A DNA stretch of 64,000 nucleotides from positions 30,741 to 94,740 of the forward strand of contig JALHPZ010000027.1 in NCBI GenBank assembly GCA_022842245.1, in the 5' to 3' direction. A program made the position numbers and the translations under genes. This document shows positions 16,990-25,362 of this stretch, in pieces. Below the pieces are notes generated by a model. It was not told where the DNA came from. It made no database searches and saw only the letters and a list, made by a program, of their open reading frames with translations. This DNA is from Gemmataceae bacterium. GTDB lineage: Bacteria > Planctomycetota > Planctomycetia > Gemmatales > Gemmataceae. Numbering within the stretch: position 1 is the first letter of the stretch; each line of letters opens with the position of its first letter.

Positions 16990-17436
16990 TCACTTCGCGG
17001 TCGTCGCCGTCGGCCGATTCGTTCGCGTCGTTCTTGCGGAGAGATTCCGCAAGCGACCGTGACCATTCGGATTCCCGTTGCAGTCGGGCGATTGGCAGTC
17101 GCGTCCGAACCGTGCGAGCGAATCCTGGGGCCACGAACGAATCTGCCAGGTCGAGCGACGACTGACAGGGCCATGGACACGTCCGACCGGACCGGTCGGT
17201 GTCGCGGCGTTCGGCGAATAGCGCATGGCTGGCATGGCGGTATCCTCCTCCTGCCGCGAACCGCGTTTCGGTTCGGGGACGGGGATCGGGGACAAGAATT
17301 GCCCCGGGGACTGGAAGTCCGCATGAGGCCGTGCCAAGACTGCCAGGAACCGATTGCCGGCGCGAACGGCCGCGACGCGCTTCGCTACAGCGAGGCGGAC
17401 GGTCTTCGACACGCGGATCGGGTTCTTGGCGCTCAT
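16990..17436 (-). CDS. Uncertain small ORF with a strong ribosome binding site
   Basis: A consensus GGAGG (17445-17449) stands 8 bases before the ATG at 17436, an uncommon quality of ribosome site in this window. The first 60 codons (MSAKNPIRVSKTVRLAVAKR onwards) have G/C-rich third positions like real genes. After about residue 75 the frame turns Arg/Thr/Asn-rich, while another frame ending at 16985 becomes more protein-like (ARLQRESEWSRSLAESLRKN). The gene may therefore be frameshifted or shorter than drawn. A second ribosome-site-like GGAGGAGG precedes the internal MPAMRYSP. The position upstream of an ECF sigma gene would suit a regulator, but no family is recognised. Confidence 0.3.
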   Translation of the reverse strand: MSAKNPIRVSKTVRLAVAKRVAAVRAGNRFLAVLARPHADFQSPGQFLSPIPVPEPKRGSRQEEDTAMPAMRYSPNAATPTGPVGRVHGPVSRRSTWQIRSWPQDSLARFGRDCQSPDCNGNPNGHGRLRNLSARTTRTNRPTATTAK

Positions 17437-17750
17437 GACACAAACCTCCGACGGATGTTGGACGAACGGGTTGACCGTTCGCCGAAAGCGGTTAGTTACG
17501 CATGACCAACGGTTAGGGGTGAAACGGGTGGCTTGCTTCCCGGACTGAGAGATTCGCGTCGGCTTGCGCCGGCTTCGGGAAGATTTCCAATCTTACCCAT
17601 GAGACGCCGACGGCAAGAAGAAATTCCCACCTCTGTCGGGGAATTCCGCGAAATCCTTGCGTGAACCTTCGCAGGCCTTTGCGGTCGGACACGCGGCCCG
17701 CCGCACGGGTTCGCGCGAATTTTCGATTTCTGTCGTTTTGTCGAAATGGT
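17437..17750. other. Intergenic stretch between kbl and the uncertain small ORF
   Basis: This 314-bp gap holds the ribosome site of the ORF starting at 17436 and presumably its promoter. No convincing terminator for kbl, no RNA gene and no repeat was found in it. Confidence 0.4.
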
Positions 17751-18938
17751 TCAATTGACTCCGAGCTGCTTGCCCACTTCGGTGAAGGCCGAGATCGCCT
17801 GGTCGATCTGCGCATCGGTATGGGCGGCCGAGACTTGCAGGCGGATGCGCGCCTGGCCGTGCGGCACGACCGGGAAGCTGAAGCCGATGCAGTAAATGCC
17901 GCGTTTCAGGAGTTCGTCCGCCATTTTCGTGGCGACGGCGGCGTCGCCGAGCATGACCGGCAGGATCGGCGTCGGGCCGGGTTTGATCGTGAACCCGGCC
18001 GCCTCCAGCCCGGAACGCATCCGCTTCGTATTCGCCCGGCTGCGTTCTCGCAGTACGTGGCTCGTATCGACCAGTTCCAGCGCCTTCATCCCGGCGGCGA
18101 CGAGCGACGGCGGCACGCTGTTGCTGAACAAGTACGGACGCGAGCGGTTCTTGAGCCAGTCGACGATCTCGGCCGAGGCCGCCGTGAAGCCGCCGCTGGC
18201 GCCGCCGAGCGTCTTGCCGAGCGTGCCGGTGATGATGTCGATCCGGTCGAGGACGCCGAGTTCTTCGGCTCCGCCGCGGCCGGTCGAGCCAAGGTGGCCG
18301 GTGCCATGGCAGTCGTCGATACCGACGATGGCGTCGTATCGATCGGCTAACTCGCAGATCTCCGGCAGCTTCGCAAGGTCGCCGTCCATGCTGAAGACGC
18401 TGTCGGTGAAGATCATCTTGAACCTGCAGTCCTTCGCTTCTTCCAGTTTCGCCTTTAAGTCGTCCATGTCGTTGTGCTTATAGCGGAACCGTTTCGCCTT
18501 GCAGAGGCGAACGCCGTCGATGATGCTCGCGTGATTCAGTTCGTCCGAGAGGATCGCGTCCTGTTCGCCGAGCAGCGGTTCGAAGAGTCCGCCGTTCGCG
18601 TCGAAGCAGGAGATGTAGAGGATGCTGTCGGCCTTGCCGAAGAACCTCGCGATCCGCTGCTCGCACTGCCGGTGGATGTCCTGCGTGCCGCAGATGAAGC
18701 GCACGGACGAGAGGCCGTAGCCCCATTGTTTAAGGCCATCCATTGCCGCTTCGACTACGGTCGGATGGTTCGCGAGGCCGAGATAGTTATTGGCGCAGAA
18801 GTTCACGACCTCGCGCCCATTGACGCGGATCGTTGTCATCTGCGGCGACTCGATGCGCCGCTCGGCCTTGTGGAGGCCCTTGGTTTTCAACTCGGCGAGT
18901 TGGTCGCGAAGGTAAGCGTCGATGGCGGTGGAGGGCAT
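17751..18938 (-). CDS. kbl: Glycine C-acetyltransferase (2-amino-3-ketobutyrate CoA ligase)
   Basis: The 395-residue enzyme is a PLP-dependent alpha-oxoamine synthase. It cleaves 2-amino-3-ketobutyrate with CoA to glycine and acetyl-CoA in threonine breakdown. The motifs are VNFCANNYLGLANHPTVVEA, SVRFICGTQDIHRQCEQRIA, FTDSVFSMDGDLAKLPEI, GIDDCHGTGHLGSTGRGGAE and GTLGKTLGGASGGF, in which Lys242 would hold PLP. Length matches E. coli Kbl (398). The usual partner, threonine 3-dehydrogenase, is not in the window. It is probably co-transcribed with the small gene that stops 2 bp before its start. Confidence 0.93.
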   Translation of the reverse strand: MPSTAIDAYLRDQLAELKTKGLHKAERRIESPQMTTIRVNGREVVNFCANNYLGLANHPTVVEAAMDGLKQWGYGLSSVRFICGTQDIHRQCEQRIARFFGKADSILYISCFDANGGLFEPLLGEQDAILSDELNHASIIDGVRLCKAKRFRYKHNDMDDLKAKLEEAKDCRFKMIFTDSVFSMDGDLAKLPEICELADRYDAIVGIDDCHGTGHLGSTGRGGAEELGVLDRIDIITGTLGKTLGGASGGFTAASAEIVDWLKNRSRPYLFSNSVPPSLVAAGMKALELVDTSHVLRERSRANTKRMRSGLEAAGFTIKPGPTPILPVMLGDAAVATKMADELLKRGIYCIGFSFPVVPHGQARIRLQVSAAHTDAQIDQAISAFTEVGKQLGVN

Positions 18939-18940
18939 GA

Positions 18941-19189
18941 TTAGGCGCTCGTCGAGGCGTTCGTTTCGATGATGGGTTCCACGCGCGTGATATGGCGGAA
19001 CGAGACCATGACCGGTTCATCGAAAAAGTCGCTCTCGATGTCGCGACGCATTCCGAAGAAGATCACGGTGCGACCCAACATCACGAAATTCGGGTTCACG
19101 ACGTCGTAGTGAACCCGATCGGATACGTGGATTCGCAATGGTATGAATGGGTCGCGCTTCAGCCAATTGTTGAGTCCTTCGGGGGACAT
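18941..19189 (-). CDS. Small conserved planctomycete-type protein
   Basis: The start at 19189 gives 82 residues, MSPEGLNNWLKRDPFIPLRI followed by HVSDRVHYDVVNPNFVMLGR and a C-terminal HITRVEP. The pattern FxPLRIHxSDxxxYxVxxPxxxxLGR recurs in many short planctomycete proteins of unknown function, seemingly a small beta-barrel. Its first 31 bases overlap the end of the DedA gene, so the two are translationally close. It ends 2 bp before kbl. An upstream in-frame start at 19270 lies deep in DedA and is unlikely. Confidence 0.7.
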   Translation of the reverse strand: MSPEGLNNWLKRDPFIPLRIHVSDRVHYDVVNPNFVMLGRTVIFFGMRRDIESDFFDEPVMVSFRHITRVEPIIETNASTSA

Positions 19190-19947
19190 GCAGGCTCTCC
19201 AACGGCTTGCGTACCTACCGCCATCATAGGCGTTCGCTTCCGCTTCCGCCATTCGCGCCAGGCCTTCCACAAGAGTGGCGCGATCGACACCAGGATCACC
19301 GTCGCGGCCAGGACGTCGATGTTCTTCGCCCAGGTGAAGTCCGGGCGGCCGAGGATCCTCCGCGTCAGGTCGTCCGCCAGGTCGATGATGAAGTATCCGA
19401 ACGCCAGCATGCTCACGACCCAGCCGATGCCGCCGAAGACGTTGAAGAATAGGAAGCGCCGGTAGTTCATCTTCGCGGCACCGGCGACGACGGGCACGAA
19501 CGTGCGCACGATCGGTACGAAGCGGGCGAAGATGATCGATTTGCCGCCGTGGCGTTCGAAGAATTCGCGGGCTTTTTGGAGATATTCCTGCTTGAAGAAG
19601 CGGCTGTCGGGCCGTTTGAAGAGCGCGGGTCCGGCTTTGGCGCCGATGCCGTAGCCGACCGTGTCGCCGAGGATGGCGGCGATGCTGAGCGCGAGCATGA
19701 GCAGCACGAGATCCCAGTTCGCAATCCGCGCGACGACGCCGAGCACGACCAGCAGCGAATCTCCGGGGAGCAGGAAGCCGATCAGCAATCCGGTCTCGGT
19801 GAAGACGATCGCACAGACCGCCGCGAAGGCGGCCCAGAACACGCCGGGCTGGTTCAGGGCGTCCTTGAATTTCTCCGGATCGGAGAGGTTCCGCGGATCG
19901 ATCAGCGTGACGACGATGTTCCAGAATTGTCGAAAGAACTCACCCAT
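19159..19947 (-). CDS. DedA family membrane protein
   Basis: The 262-residue integral membrane protein has the DedA (SNARE-associated) signature. It shows an N-terminal amphipathic region, FTETGLLIGFLLPGDSLLVV, ILGDTVGYGIGAKAGPALFK, FFERHGGKSIIFARFVPIVR and TFVPVVAGAAKMNYRRFLFF. The Glu and the paired FxRFxPxxRxxxP arginines are kept. Bacterial members flip undecaprenyl phosphate or phosphatidylethanolamine, or support proton-motive force; which applies here is unknown. Its 3' end overlaps the next small gene, and the Hsp70 gene upstream on the same strand ends 259 bp earlier. Confidence 0.92.
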   Translation of the reverse strand: MGEFFRQFWNIVVTLIDPRNLSDPEKFKDALNQPGVFWAAFAAVCAIVFTETGLLIGFLLPGDSLLVVLGVVARIANWDLVLLMLALSIAAILGDTVGYGIGAKAGPALFKRPDSRFFKQEYLQKAREFFERHGGKSIIFARFVPIVRTFVPVVAGAAKMNYRRFLFFNVFGGIGWVVSMLAFGYFIIDLADDLTRRILGRPDFTWAKNIDVLAATVILVSIAPLLWKAWREWRKRKRTPMMAVGTQAVGEPACPPKDSTIG

Positions 19948-20206
19948 CCGTGGCTCCGTTGCGGTTCGTCGTTAATGACCAGAGCATAGGCCAATGTCCG
20001 GCGGGAATATACACCAGTTTACCGATCAAGATTTTCGTGGAAGATGTTTGTCGTCCAATCGATATCGGCCCCGAATCCCGTATTTCCGGATGGACCGCAG
20101 CCGTGAAATCGACGTAAGTCCTTACTTGGCCAGTACGGTTCCGGAATTCGGGCGTCTTTCCGGGATTGGGTGGGTGGGTTTGCGGCGGAATCGTTTGTAT
20201 CGACCG

Positions 20207-22957
20207 TCATCCACCCAAACGCAAACCGATCGGCAGCGAGTCGCCGAACATCTTCATGCGATCGTCGCCGGCCGCCGTCACGACTTCCTCCACCATGTGC
20301 GGCCAGGCGTCCGGGACGGTCATCGATCGCAGGATTTTCGCGATTTCATCGCGGCAGTAGTCCGCCACGTCGACGGCGCGAACGCCGCTGCGGCGAGCGA
20401 GTTGCGCAAGGCAGAACGCCCAGCCGAGCCGTTCGTGATCGCTCGACGGGCGGAATTCGGTCAACTCCGCCAGCCAGCGTTCGACAACGCTTGGGTGCAG
20501 GATCGCGTTCAGGGGGCCGTAAAGCAACACGCGGGCGCCGAGACGCGTGAGGGTCCAGAACAGATACGTCGGGACCGATCCCCGCTTCAATTGCTCCAAG
20601 AGTTCCTGCCCGAGCAGTTCCTTGGTCTTCGCGTCAAGCCGCTCGAACGCGCCGGCCGCGCGCCACATCTCGGCCAGTTCGTTCGCGTTCGGCTTCGGCG
20701 GAGCCTTCGTCTTCGACGGAAGCAACGTCGGTTTCAACTTCGCCCACAGGTTCTGCTGGAGCGCGGTGTTCAGCCCGCCCGCCACGCGCCGCCACATGAT
20801 CCAGTAGTCGGCCCCGCCCTCGACGATGGCCGGCCCCTTCCCGGCCGCGGCCGTCGTCGCCGTGATCGTCTTCCAGAGCGCCTCGACTCGATAGCGGTCG
20901 AGCGGATCGCCGAAGCCGGGGCGGAGGCTGAAGCCGACGAGGTTGTACCAGCGCAAGAGGTGCGCCGGGCCGCGCGTGCGATGTTCGGCGACTTCGCTGA
21001 AGGCGTCCCAGAGCCGCCGGCAGACACCCGTCGGCCAGTCATCCCGCCCTGCGTCGAGATCGGCTTCGAGGCGCTTCGTCAGTTCCTGCGGCGGCGGGCC
21101 GGACGGTGCGAAGGTCTGGCGAATCGATTCGAGCGCCGCCTGCACGCGATCCTCGGGCCAGACGTCGACGACGGCCGCGGCATCGGCGGCGGGTTCGTCT
21201 CCGTCAAGGGCGTCGCGCACGTTGAACTCGAGCTTCCAGCGGTTCCGGTCGCGCGTGACGCAGGCGAGTTCGAGCGTGCCGATTTCGGTGCACTTCGCGC
21301 TGAGTGTCACGGGCACCTGCTTGGCGCCACTCCGCTTGCCCCCACGCAAGACGGTGTGGAGCGGCGGCAGTTGTCGCAGTTGATCGCCGGCCGGTACGAA
21401 CAAGGCTCCGGCGGCATCGTCGCGAACAGTCGAACTGAACAACGGGAACAAGACCGGCCGACCGATCGTCAGTTCAAGTTCCGGTTCCTTCAAATCGATC
21501 GCATGTCCTTCTTCCAAATGTCGGGGCACGACGCAGAGTACCTTGCGTTCCGCGCCATTCGATTCGAGTCCGATGTAGTACGCGCGCGGGACGCCGCCGC
21601 CAATGCGCCGGCCGCCGGTGTGCTTGAGCCAGGCGAAGTACGCCGCGCCCCATGCGACAGCGAGATCGAGCGACGGCGACGTGAGTACGAGCGGTTTCCA
21701 CTTCGGCCCGAACCACGGTGACATGACCGCGAGCAACCGCTCGCGGAGGAGGTCGGGCTGGAAGACGCCGCCGTTGAACAGGATCGCGTCGATCGGCGAA
21801 TCCGCAGCGTGCTGGCGCGTGAAAGCCGCGAGGTGTTTCGTCACCGCGGCGTCCGCGACGTAGGGCAATCCCATCTCCTGAAGGCCGGCGCGATTCGCCC
21901 GGCCCGGTTCGGCGTCGTACGGCACGAACGGGAAAAATCCCTCGAACAGCGTCCCGGTCACGTCCGCCGCTGACACCGGTACCGAGATGGTCCCGCCGAC
22001 GACCGACCGGCCGCGGCCGACGACCGTGACCGGGAATGTCGCCGGCGGCTTCGGGCCGAGCATCGCCTCCTTCGCCGCCCGGCACGCTTGCACCAGCGCG
22101 CCGAACTGTGCGGCGTCCACCTTCCCGCCCGGCAGCTTGGCCTCGACCGCTTTCGCGAGCGCGAGGTCCATATTGTCGCCGCCGAGCAGCAGGTGATCGC
22201 CGACGGCATCACGAAGAAACGTCAGTTCGCCCCCCTCCTCTCCGGAACGAATCAGGCTGAAGTCGCTCGTGCCGCCGCCGACATCGACCACGAGGCAGCG
22301 CATGCCGGGTTTGAGCTTCGCGGCCTCCTTGGCGGAGTGCGAACCGAGCCAACCGTAAAACGCCGCCTGCGGTTCCTCCAGGAGCGAGACGTTCTTCAGC
22401 CCCGCCAGCTTCGCCGCTTCGGCCGTCAGGTTTCGCGCCACATCGTCGAACGACGCCGGCACGGTGATGACGACGAACTGATGCTCGAGGTGGTCCTCCG
22501 GCTTGCGCCCTTTCGTGTGGTTCCAGGCGTCGACGAGATGGCGCAGATATCGTGTCGATGCTTCGAGGGGGGAAATGCGTGGCACGTCCGGCGGGGCGCC
22601 CCACGGTAATAGCGGCGCGGTGCGATCCACGCCGGCGTGGCACAGCCACGACTTCGCGCTCGACACCTGCCGACCCGGCACCTTCGCGCCGTGGTTCCGC
22701 GCGAACAGGCCGACCGCCTCCGTCGCGTCCTCGTTCCACGGCAACGCGACGCTCCCCGGCGGCAAATCGTGTGGACCGGGCCGGTAAAGGAACGATGGCA
22801 ACAGCGATTGCGCGCCGACCTGCCCGGCCGCGACGAGTTGCGGGATCGGAAAGGTGTGCAGCTTGGGCCGACCGGCGACCGGCTTCTCGGCGGTGTCGAC
22901 GTACGCGAGGGCGCTGTTCGTGGTGCCGAGGTCGATGCCGACGAGGTAGCGGGACAT
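20207..22957 (-). CDS. Large Hsp70 family protein with long C-terminal extension
   Basis: The 916-residue protein carries the Hsp70 ATPase core: phosphate-1 loop GIDLGTTNSALAYVD (residues 7-21), LLEEPQAAFYGWLG, phosphate-2 CLVVDVGGGTSDFSLI and adenosine motif DAILFNGGVFQPDLLRERL. Unlike DnaK (about 640 residues), the substrate-binding part is replaced by a long region ending in a domain that resembles the C-terminal DUF3731-type of Hsp70-like proteins in planctomycetes and proteobacteria. No DnaJ or GrpE gene is nearby. It is divergent from the H4MPT-linked gene with only 24 bp between start codons, so their promoters must overlap coding sequence. Client and function are unknown. Confidence 0.88.
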   Translation of the reverse strand: MSRYLVGIDLGTTNSALAYVDTAEKPVAGRPKLHTFPIPQLVAAGQVGAQSLLPSFLYRPGPHDLPPGSVALPWNEDATEAVGLFARNHGAKVPGRQVSSAKSWLCHAGVDRTAPLLPWGAPPDVPRISPLEASTRYLRHLVDAWNHTKGRKPEDHLEHQFVVITVPASFDDVARNLTAEAAKLAGLKNVSLLEEPQAAFYGWLGSHSAKEAAKLKPGMRCLVVDVGGGTSDFSLIRSGEEGGELTFLRDAVGDHLLLGGDNMDLALAKAVEAKLPGGKVDAAQFGALVQACRAAKEAMLGPKPPATFPVTVVGRGRSVVGGTISVPVSAADVTGTLFEGFFPFVPYDAEPGRANRAGLQEMGLPYVADAAVTKHLAAFTRQHAADSPIDAILFNGGVFQPDLLRERLLAVMSPWFGPKWKPLVLTSPSLDLAVAWGAAYFAWLKHTGGRRIGGGVPRAYYIGLESNGAERKVLCVVPRHLEEGHAIDLKEPELELTIGRPVLFPLFSSTVRDDAAGALFVPAGDQLRQLPPLHTVLRGGKRSGAKQVPVTLSAKCTEIGTLELACVTRDRNRWKLEFNVRDALDGDEPAADAAAVVDVWPEDRVQAALESIRQTFAPSGPPPQELTKRLEADLDAGRDDWPTGVCRRLWDAFSEVAEHRTRGPAHLLRWYNLVGFSLRPGFGDPLDRYRVEALWKTITATTAAAGKGPAIVEGGADYWIMWRRVAGGLNTALQQNLWAKLKPTLLPSKTKAPPKPNANELAEMWRAAGAFERLDAKTKELLGQELLEQLKRGSVPTYLFWTLTRLGARVLLYGPLNAILHPSVVERWLAELTEFRPSSDHERLGWAFCLAQLARRSGVRAVDVADYCRDEIAKILRSMTVPDAWPHMVEEVVTAAGDDRMKMFGDSLPIGLRLGG

Positions 22958-22981
22958 TCAGGGACCTTGTATCTCAGAATT

Positions 22982-23986
22982 ATGCCATCCGTGATTTTAG
23001 GACTCGACATCGGCGGGGCGAACCTGAAGGCGGCGACGAGCGACGGCCGGGCCGCGTCGGTGCCGTTCGCGCTCTGGAAACAGCCGGAGAATCTGCCGCT
23101 GGCGCTTTCGGAGTTGATCGCGCGATTCCCCGACGCCGACGAGTTGGCCGTGACGATGACCGGCGAACTGTGTGATTGCTTCGAGACCAAGCGCGAGGGC
23201 GTGCGGCGGATCGTCTCGGCGACGGAGCATGCGGGCGTCGGGCGGCGAATTCGCTATTGGGGTACCGACGGCGGTTTCCACCCGGCGACATCAGCGATCG
23301 AAAAGCAACCCTTGATTGCCGCCGCCAACTGGCACGCACTGGCGACGTTCGTCGGTCGACAGTTCGCGCCAAGCGGCTTCGCGATCCTCATCGATGTCGG
23401 TTCCACGACAACCGACTTGATTCCCTTGATCGACGGACAGCCGAAGACCATCGGCTTGACCGACGAGTCGCGCATGCGAACCGGCGAACTGGTTTACACG
23501 GGCATCCGCCGGACTCCGGCCACCACGTTCCTCGGCTTCGATGCGGCCGCGGAATTCTTTGCGACGGTCCACGACGCCCATTTGGTCGTTGGTAACGTCG
23601 AAGAAGACGAGTCCGATATGGACACGGCCGATGGCCGGCCGGCGACCCGACGCTATGCCCACGGACGATTGAGCCGCATGCTCGGAGGCGATCCCGAGCA
23701 AACGCCCGTTTCGGCGACCGAGGCGTTGGCCGAGTTGATCGTCGGTCGACAGCGGAAAGTGCTCAGCGATAAAATCGCCGCAATAATAGCACGATTCGAA
23801 CCCGCGCGGGCGATCGCGATCGTTTCGGGTTCGGGCGAGTTTCTGGCCTTCACACTGGCAAGTGATTCACGATTCCAAGATCGAATTCAGTCCATCGTTT
23901 CAGTCATGGGCCAGATCGGCCCCGAGTGCTCCGAAGCCGCTCCCGCCTACGCCGTCGCCCGACTTGCGGCGGAGCGGCTACCATGA
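22982..23986 (+). CDS. Hydantoinase/oxoprolinase-like protein of the H4MPT-linked C1-transfer pathway
   Basis: The start at 22982 begins MPSVILGLDIGGANLKAAT, an actin-like ATPase nucleotide loop, and a second loop is ILIDVGSTTTDLIPLIDG near residue 137. This 334-residue protein fits the family described as H4MPT-linked C1 transfer pathway protein (TIGR03123 type), conserved in methylotrophs, planctomycetes and methanogens together with tetrahydromethanopterin and methanofuran enzymes. Its exact reaction is not established. The stop overlaps the next start by ATGA, so translation is coupled to the amino-acid-kinase-fold gene. A longer open frame to 22637 lies inside the Hsp70 gene and is not used. 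Confidence 0.85.
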   Translation: MPSVILGLDIGGANLKAATSDGRAASVPFALWKQPENLPLALSELIARFPDADELAVTMTGELCDCFETKREGVRRIVSATEHAGVGRRIRYWGTDGGFHPATSAIEKQPLIAAANWHALATFVGRQFAPSGFAILIDVGSTTTDLIPLIDGQPKTIGLTDESRMRTGELVYTGIRRTPATTFLGFDAAAEFFATVHDAHLVVGNVEEDESDMDTADGRPATRRYAHGRLSRMLGGDPEQTPVSATEALAELIVGRQRKVLSDKIAAIIARFEPARAIAIVSGSGEFLAFTLASDSRFQDRIQSIVSVMGQIGPECSEAAPAYAVARLAAERLP

Positions 23987-24513
23987 TCGTCGTCAAACTC
24001 GGTGGCAGCCTTTACGACCACCCGAACCTGCGCACGGGATTGAATCGCTGGCTCGCACCGCTGCCCGCGCCGGTCTTCCTCGTACCCGGCGGCGGCCCCT
24101 TTGCCGATGTCGTACGCGCGATTGATCGGATTCACGGGCTGGGCGAGCGTGCCGCGCACTGGATCGCGCTGCAATCGCTCGTGCCCGCCGCCGATTTCGT
24201 CCGCTCACTCGTCGATCGGACCGACGTGTACGTCGTGGATTGTCATGAATACTGCCGACGAAACGACTTGCTGCCGCATTCCTGGCAGGTCACAACCGAT
24301 TCCCTTTCTCTGTTCTTGGCGATGCGAGAGGGTGCGGATCGATTGATCTTGTTGAAATCGCAAGCCCGGCCGGGTGGAGACTGGAACGAACTGGCGGCAC
24401 GGGAATACGTCGATCGTTACTTTCCGACGCTTGCCGCGCAGAGCGAACTGGCGATCGAATGCGTTGACTTTCGCGGCTGGCTGGACGATCAGAGTAACGT
24501 CGAGAGCAGGTAG
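23983..24513 (+). CDS. Amino acid kinase-fold protein (MfnE-like)
   Basis: This 176-residue protein starts at the ATG overlapping the upstream stop (ATGA). It shows MIVVKLGGSLYD, LVPGGGPFADVVRAID and WQVTTDSLSLFLAM, the substrate and ATP motifs of the aspartokinase/uridylate-kinase fold, in a shortened version. In methanogens and methylotrophs a similar small kinase makes the tyramine diphosphate precursor of methanofuran. The pairing with the H4MPT-linked gene supports the same role, but this is inference from context. Its last 25 bp overlap the end of a convergent small membrane-protein gene. Confidence 0.75.
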   Translation: MIVVKLGGSLYDHPNLRTGLNRWLAPLPAPVFLVPGGGPFADVVRAIDRIHGLGERAAHWIALQSLVPAADFVRSLVDRTDVYVVDCHEYCRRNDLLPHSWQVTTDSLSLFLAMREGADRLILLKSQARPGGDWNELAAREYVDRYFPTLAAQSELAIECVDFRGWLDDQSNVESR

Positions 24514-24680
24514 AGGCCGACGCCGACGAGCGCGAGGAAACCCGCGATCTGCATGCCCCAGCGGAACGCCTCGTGGAAGATGCGGTCCCAGCGGTCGTGC
24601 CGGGTGGCGCTGTAGACGATGCTCACCACCACAAGGAGCACCGGTAAATCCCAGTAGATGCTGACCGCGAAGAGGCTCAT
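24489..24680 (-). CDS. Small two-helix membrane protein
   Basis: This 63-residue protein starts at 24680 with an ATGA overlap on the preceding gene's stop, so it is translationally coupled. Two hydrophobic segments, SIYWDLPVLLVVVSIVYSAT and MQIAGFLALVGVGLYLLSTL, flank a basic loop with RHDRWDRIFHEAFRWG. No family is recognised. The same arrangement, a short membrane protein after a DUF6677-like gene, fits a small membrane complex. It ends inside the convergent kinase gene. Confidence 0.7.
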   Translation of the reverse strand: MSLFAVSIYWDLPVLLVVVSIVYSATRHDRWDRIFHEAFRWGMQIAGFLALVGVGLYLLSTLL

Positions 24681-25294
24681 GATTTGGCCTCCGGCTTTGC
24701 GCCGGGTTCGGGCGGTTTGTCCGACTTCTCTTTTTCCTCGTCGTCCTTCACGGCCGGCCCCGCTAGCGCGTCGTAGATCACGAGCAAGTTCAACACGCCA
24801 GCGATGAGGGTGTAGACCCATCCGAGATCCCAGCGCTTGTTGCCGTCGCGCTGGAGCCGCTGCAGTTCCTCGTCCGGCGGGGTCGCCATGTATCGACCGA
24901 TGACAGGCAAGCCGTCGGGGGGTGGAACGACGTTGGGGTCTTTGTCAGCGAGATAATGCAACACGGCCGGCCACGCGGCGGCACCGATCCAAAACTGGCC
25001 GAGAAACTGCGGGCGATATGCGAGGGATTTCGCCGCGCCGTCCGCTTCGAAATAAAGGCGGCGGATGCCAATCTCCATTTTGGGCAGATCGCGAACCACC
25101 GATTGCGGCGGCATCCAGACGTTTTTCATGGCCCCGAGCGCCATGCCATAGAAAAACAGCGTGTAAAGGCTGACGAAGAAAACGACGCCCTTGGCGATGC
25201 GGCCCTGCAGGACCTGGCCGAGACCGGGGAGCAAATAGCTGAGGACGGCGGCGAGCCAGTCAAGTTTGCGGTGTGGAGTTTCGGCGGCGGACAT
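24677..25294 (-). CDS. DUF6677-like membrane protein
   Basis: The 205-residue protein opens with KLDWLAAVLSYLLPGLGQVL, typical of planctomycete DUF6677 and TM2-like proteins where a Pro-Gly-Leu-Gly helix is followed by QGRIAKGVVFF. Further hydrophobic segments lie near LYTLFFYGMALGAM and VYTLIAGVLNLLVIYD. The tail is charged and Pro-rich (KDDEEKEKSDKPPEPG). The function is unknown. It overlaps the 63-residue membrane protein by ATGA. The family name is from memory of the motif and should be treated as tentative. Confidence 0.7.
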   Translation of the reverse strand: MSAAETPHRKLDWLAAVLSYLLPGLGQVLQGRIAKGVVFFVSLYTLFFYGMALGAMKNVWMPPQSVVRDLPKMEIGIRRLYFEADGAAKSLAYRPQFLGQFWIGAAAWPAVLHYLADKDPNVVPPPDGLPVIGRYMATPPDEELQRLQRDGNKRWDLGWVYTLIAGVLNLLVIYDALAGPAVKDDEEKEKSDKPPEPGAKPEAKS

Positions 25295-25362
25295 TCCGTT
25301 CTCACGATCGAACTACGACGCCATTCGTTGCGGTCGCCGCGGGATTTACCAGCGAAGCGGAA

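Noticed and set aside
16893..17324. A 143-codon minus-strand frame rich in Arg and Pro
   Set aside because: No ribosome site, poor third-position bias, and it overlaps the better-supported frame starting at 17436.
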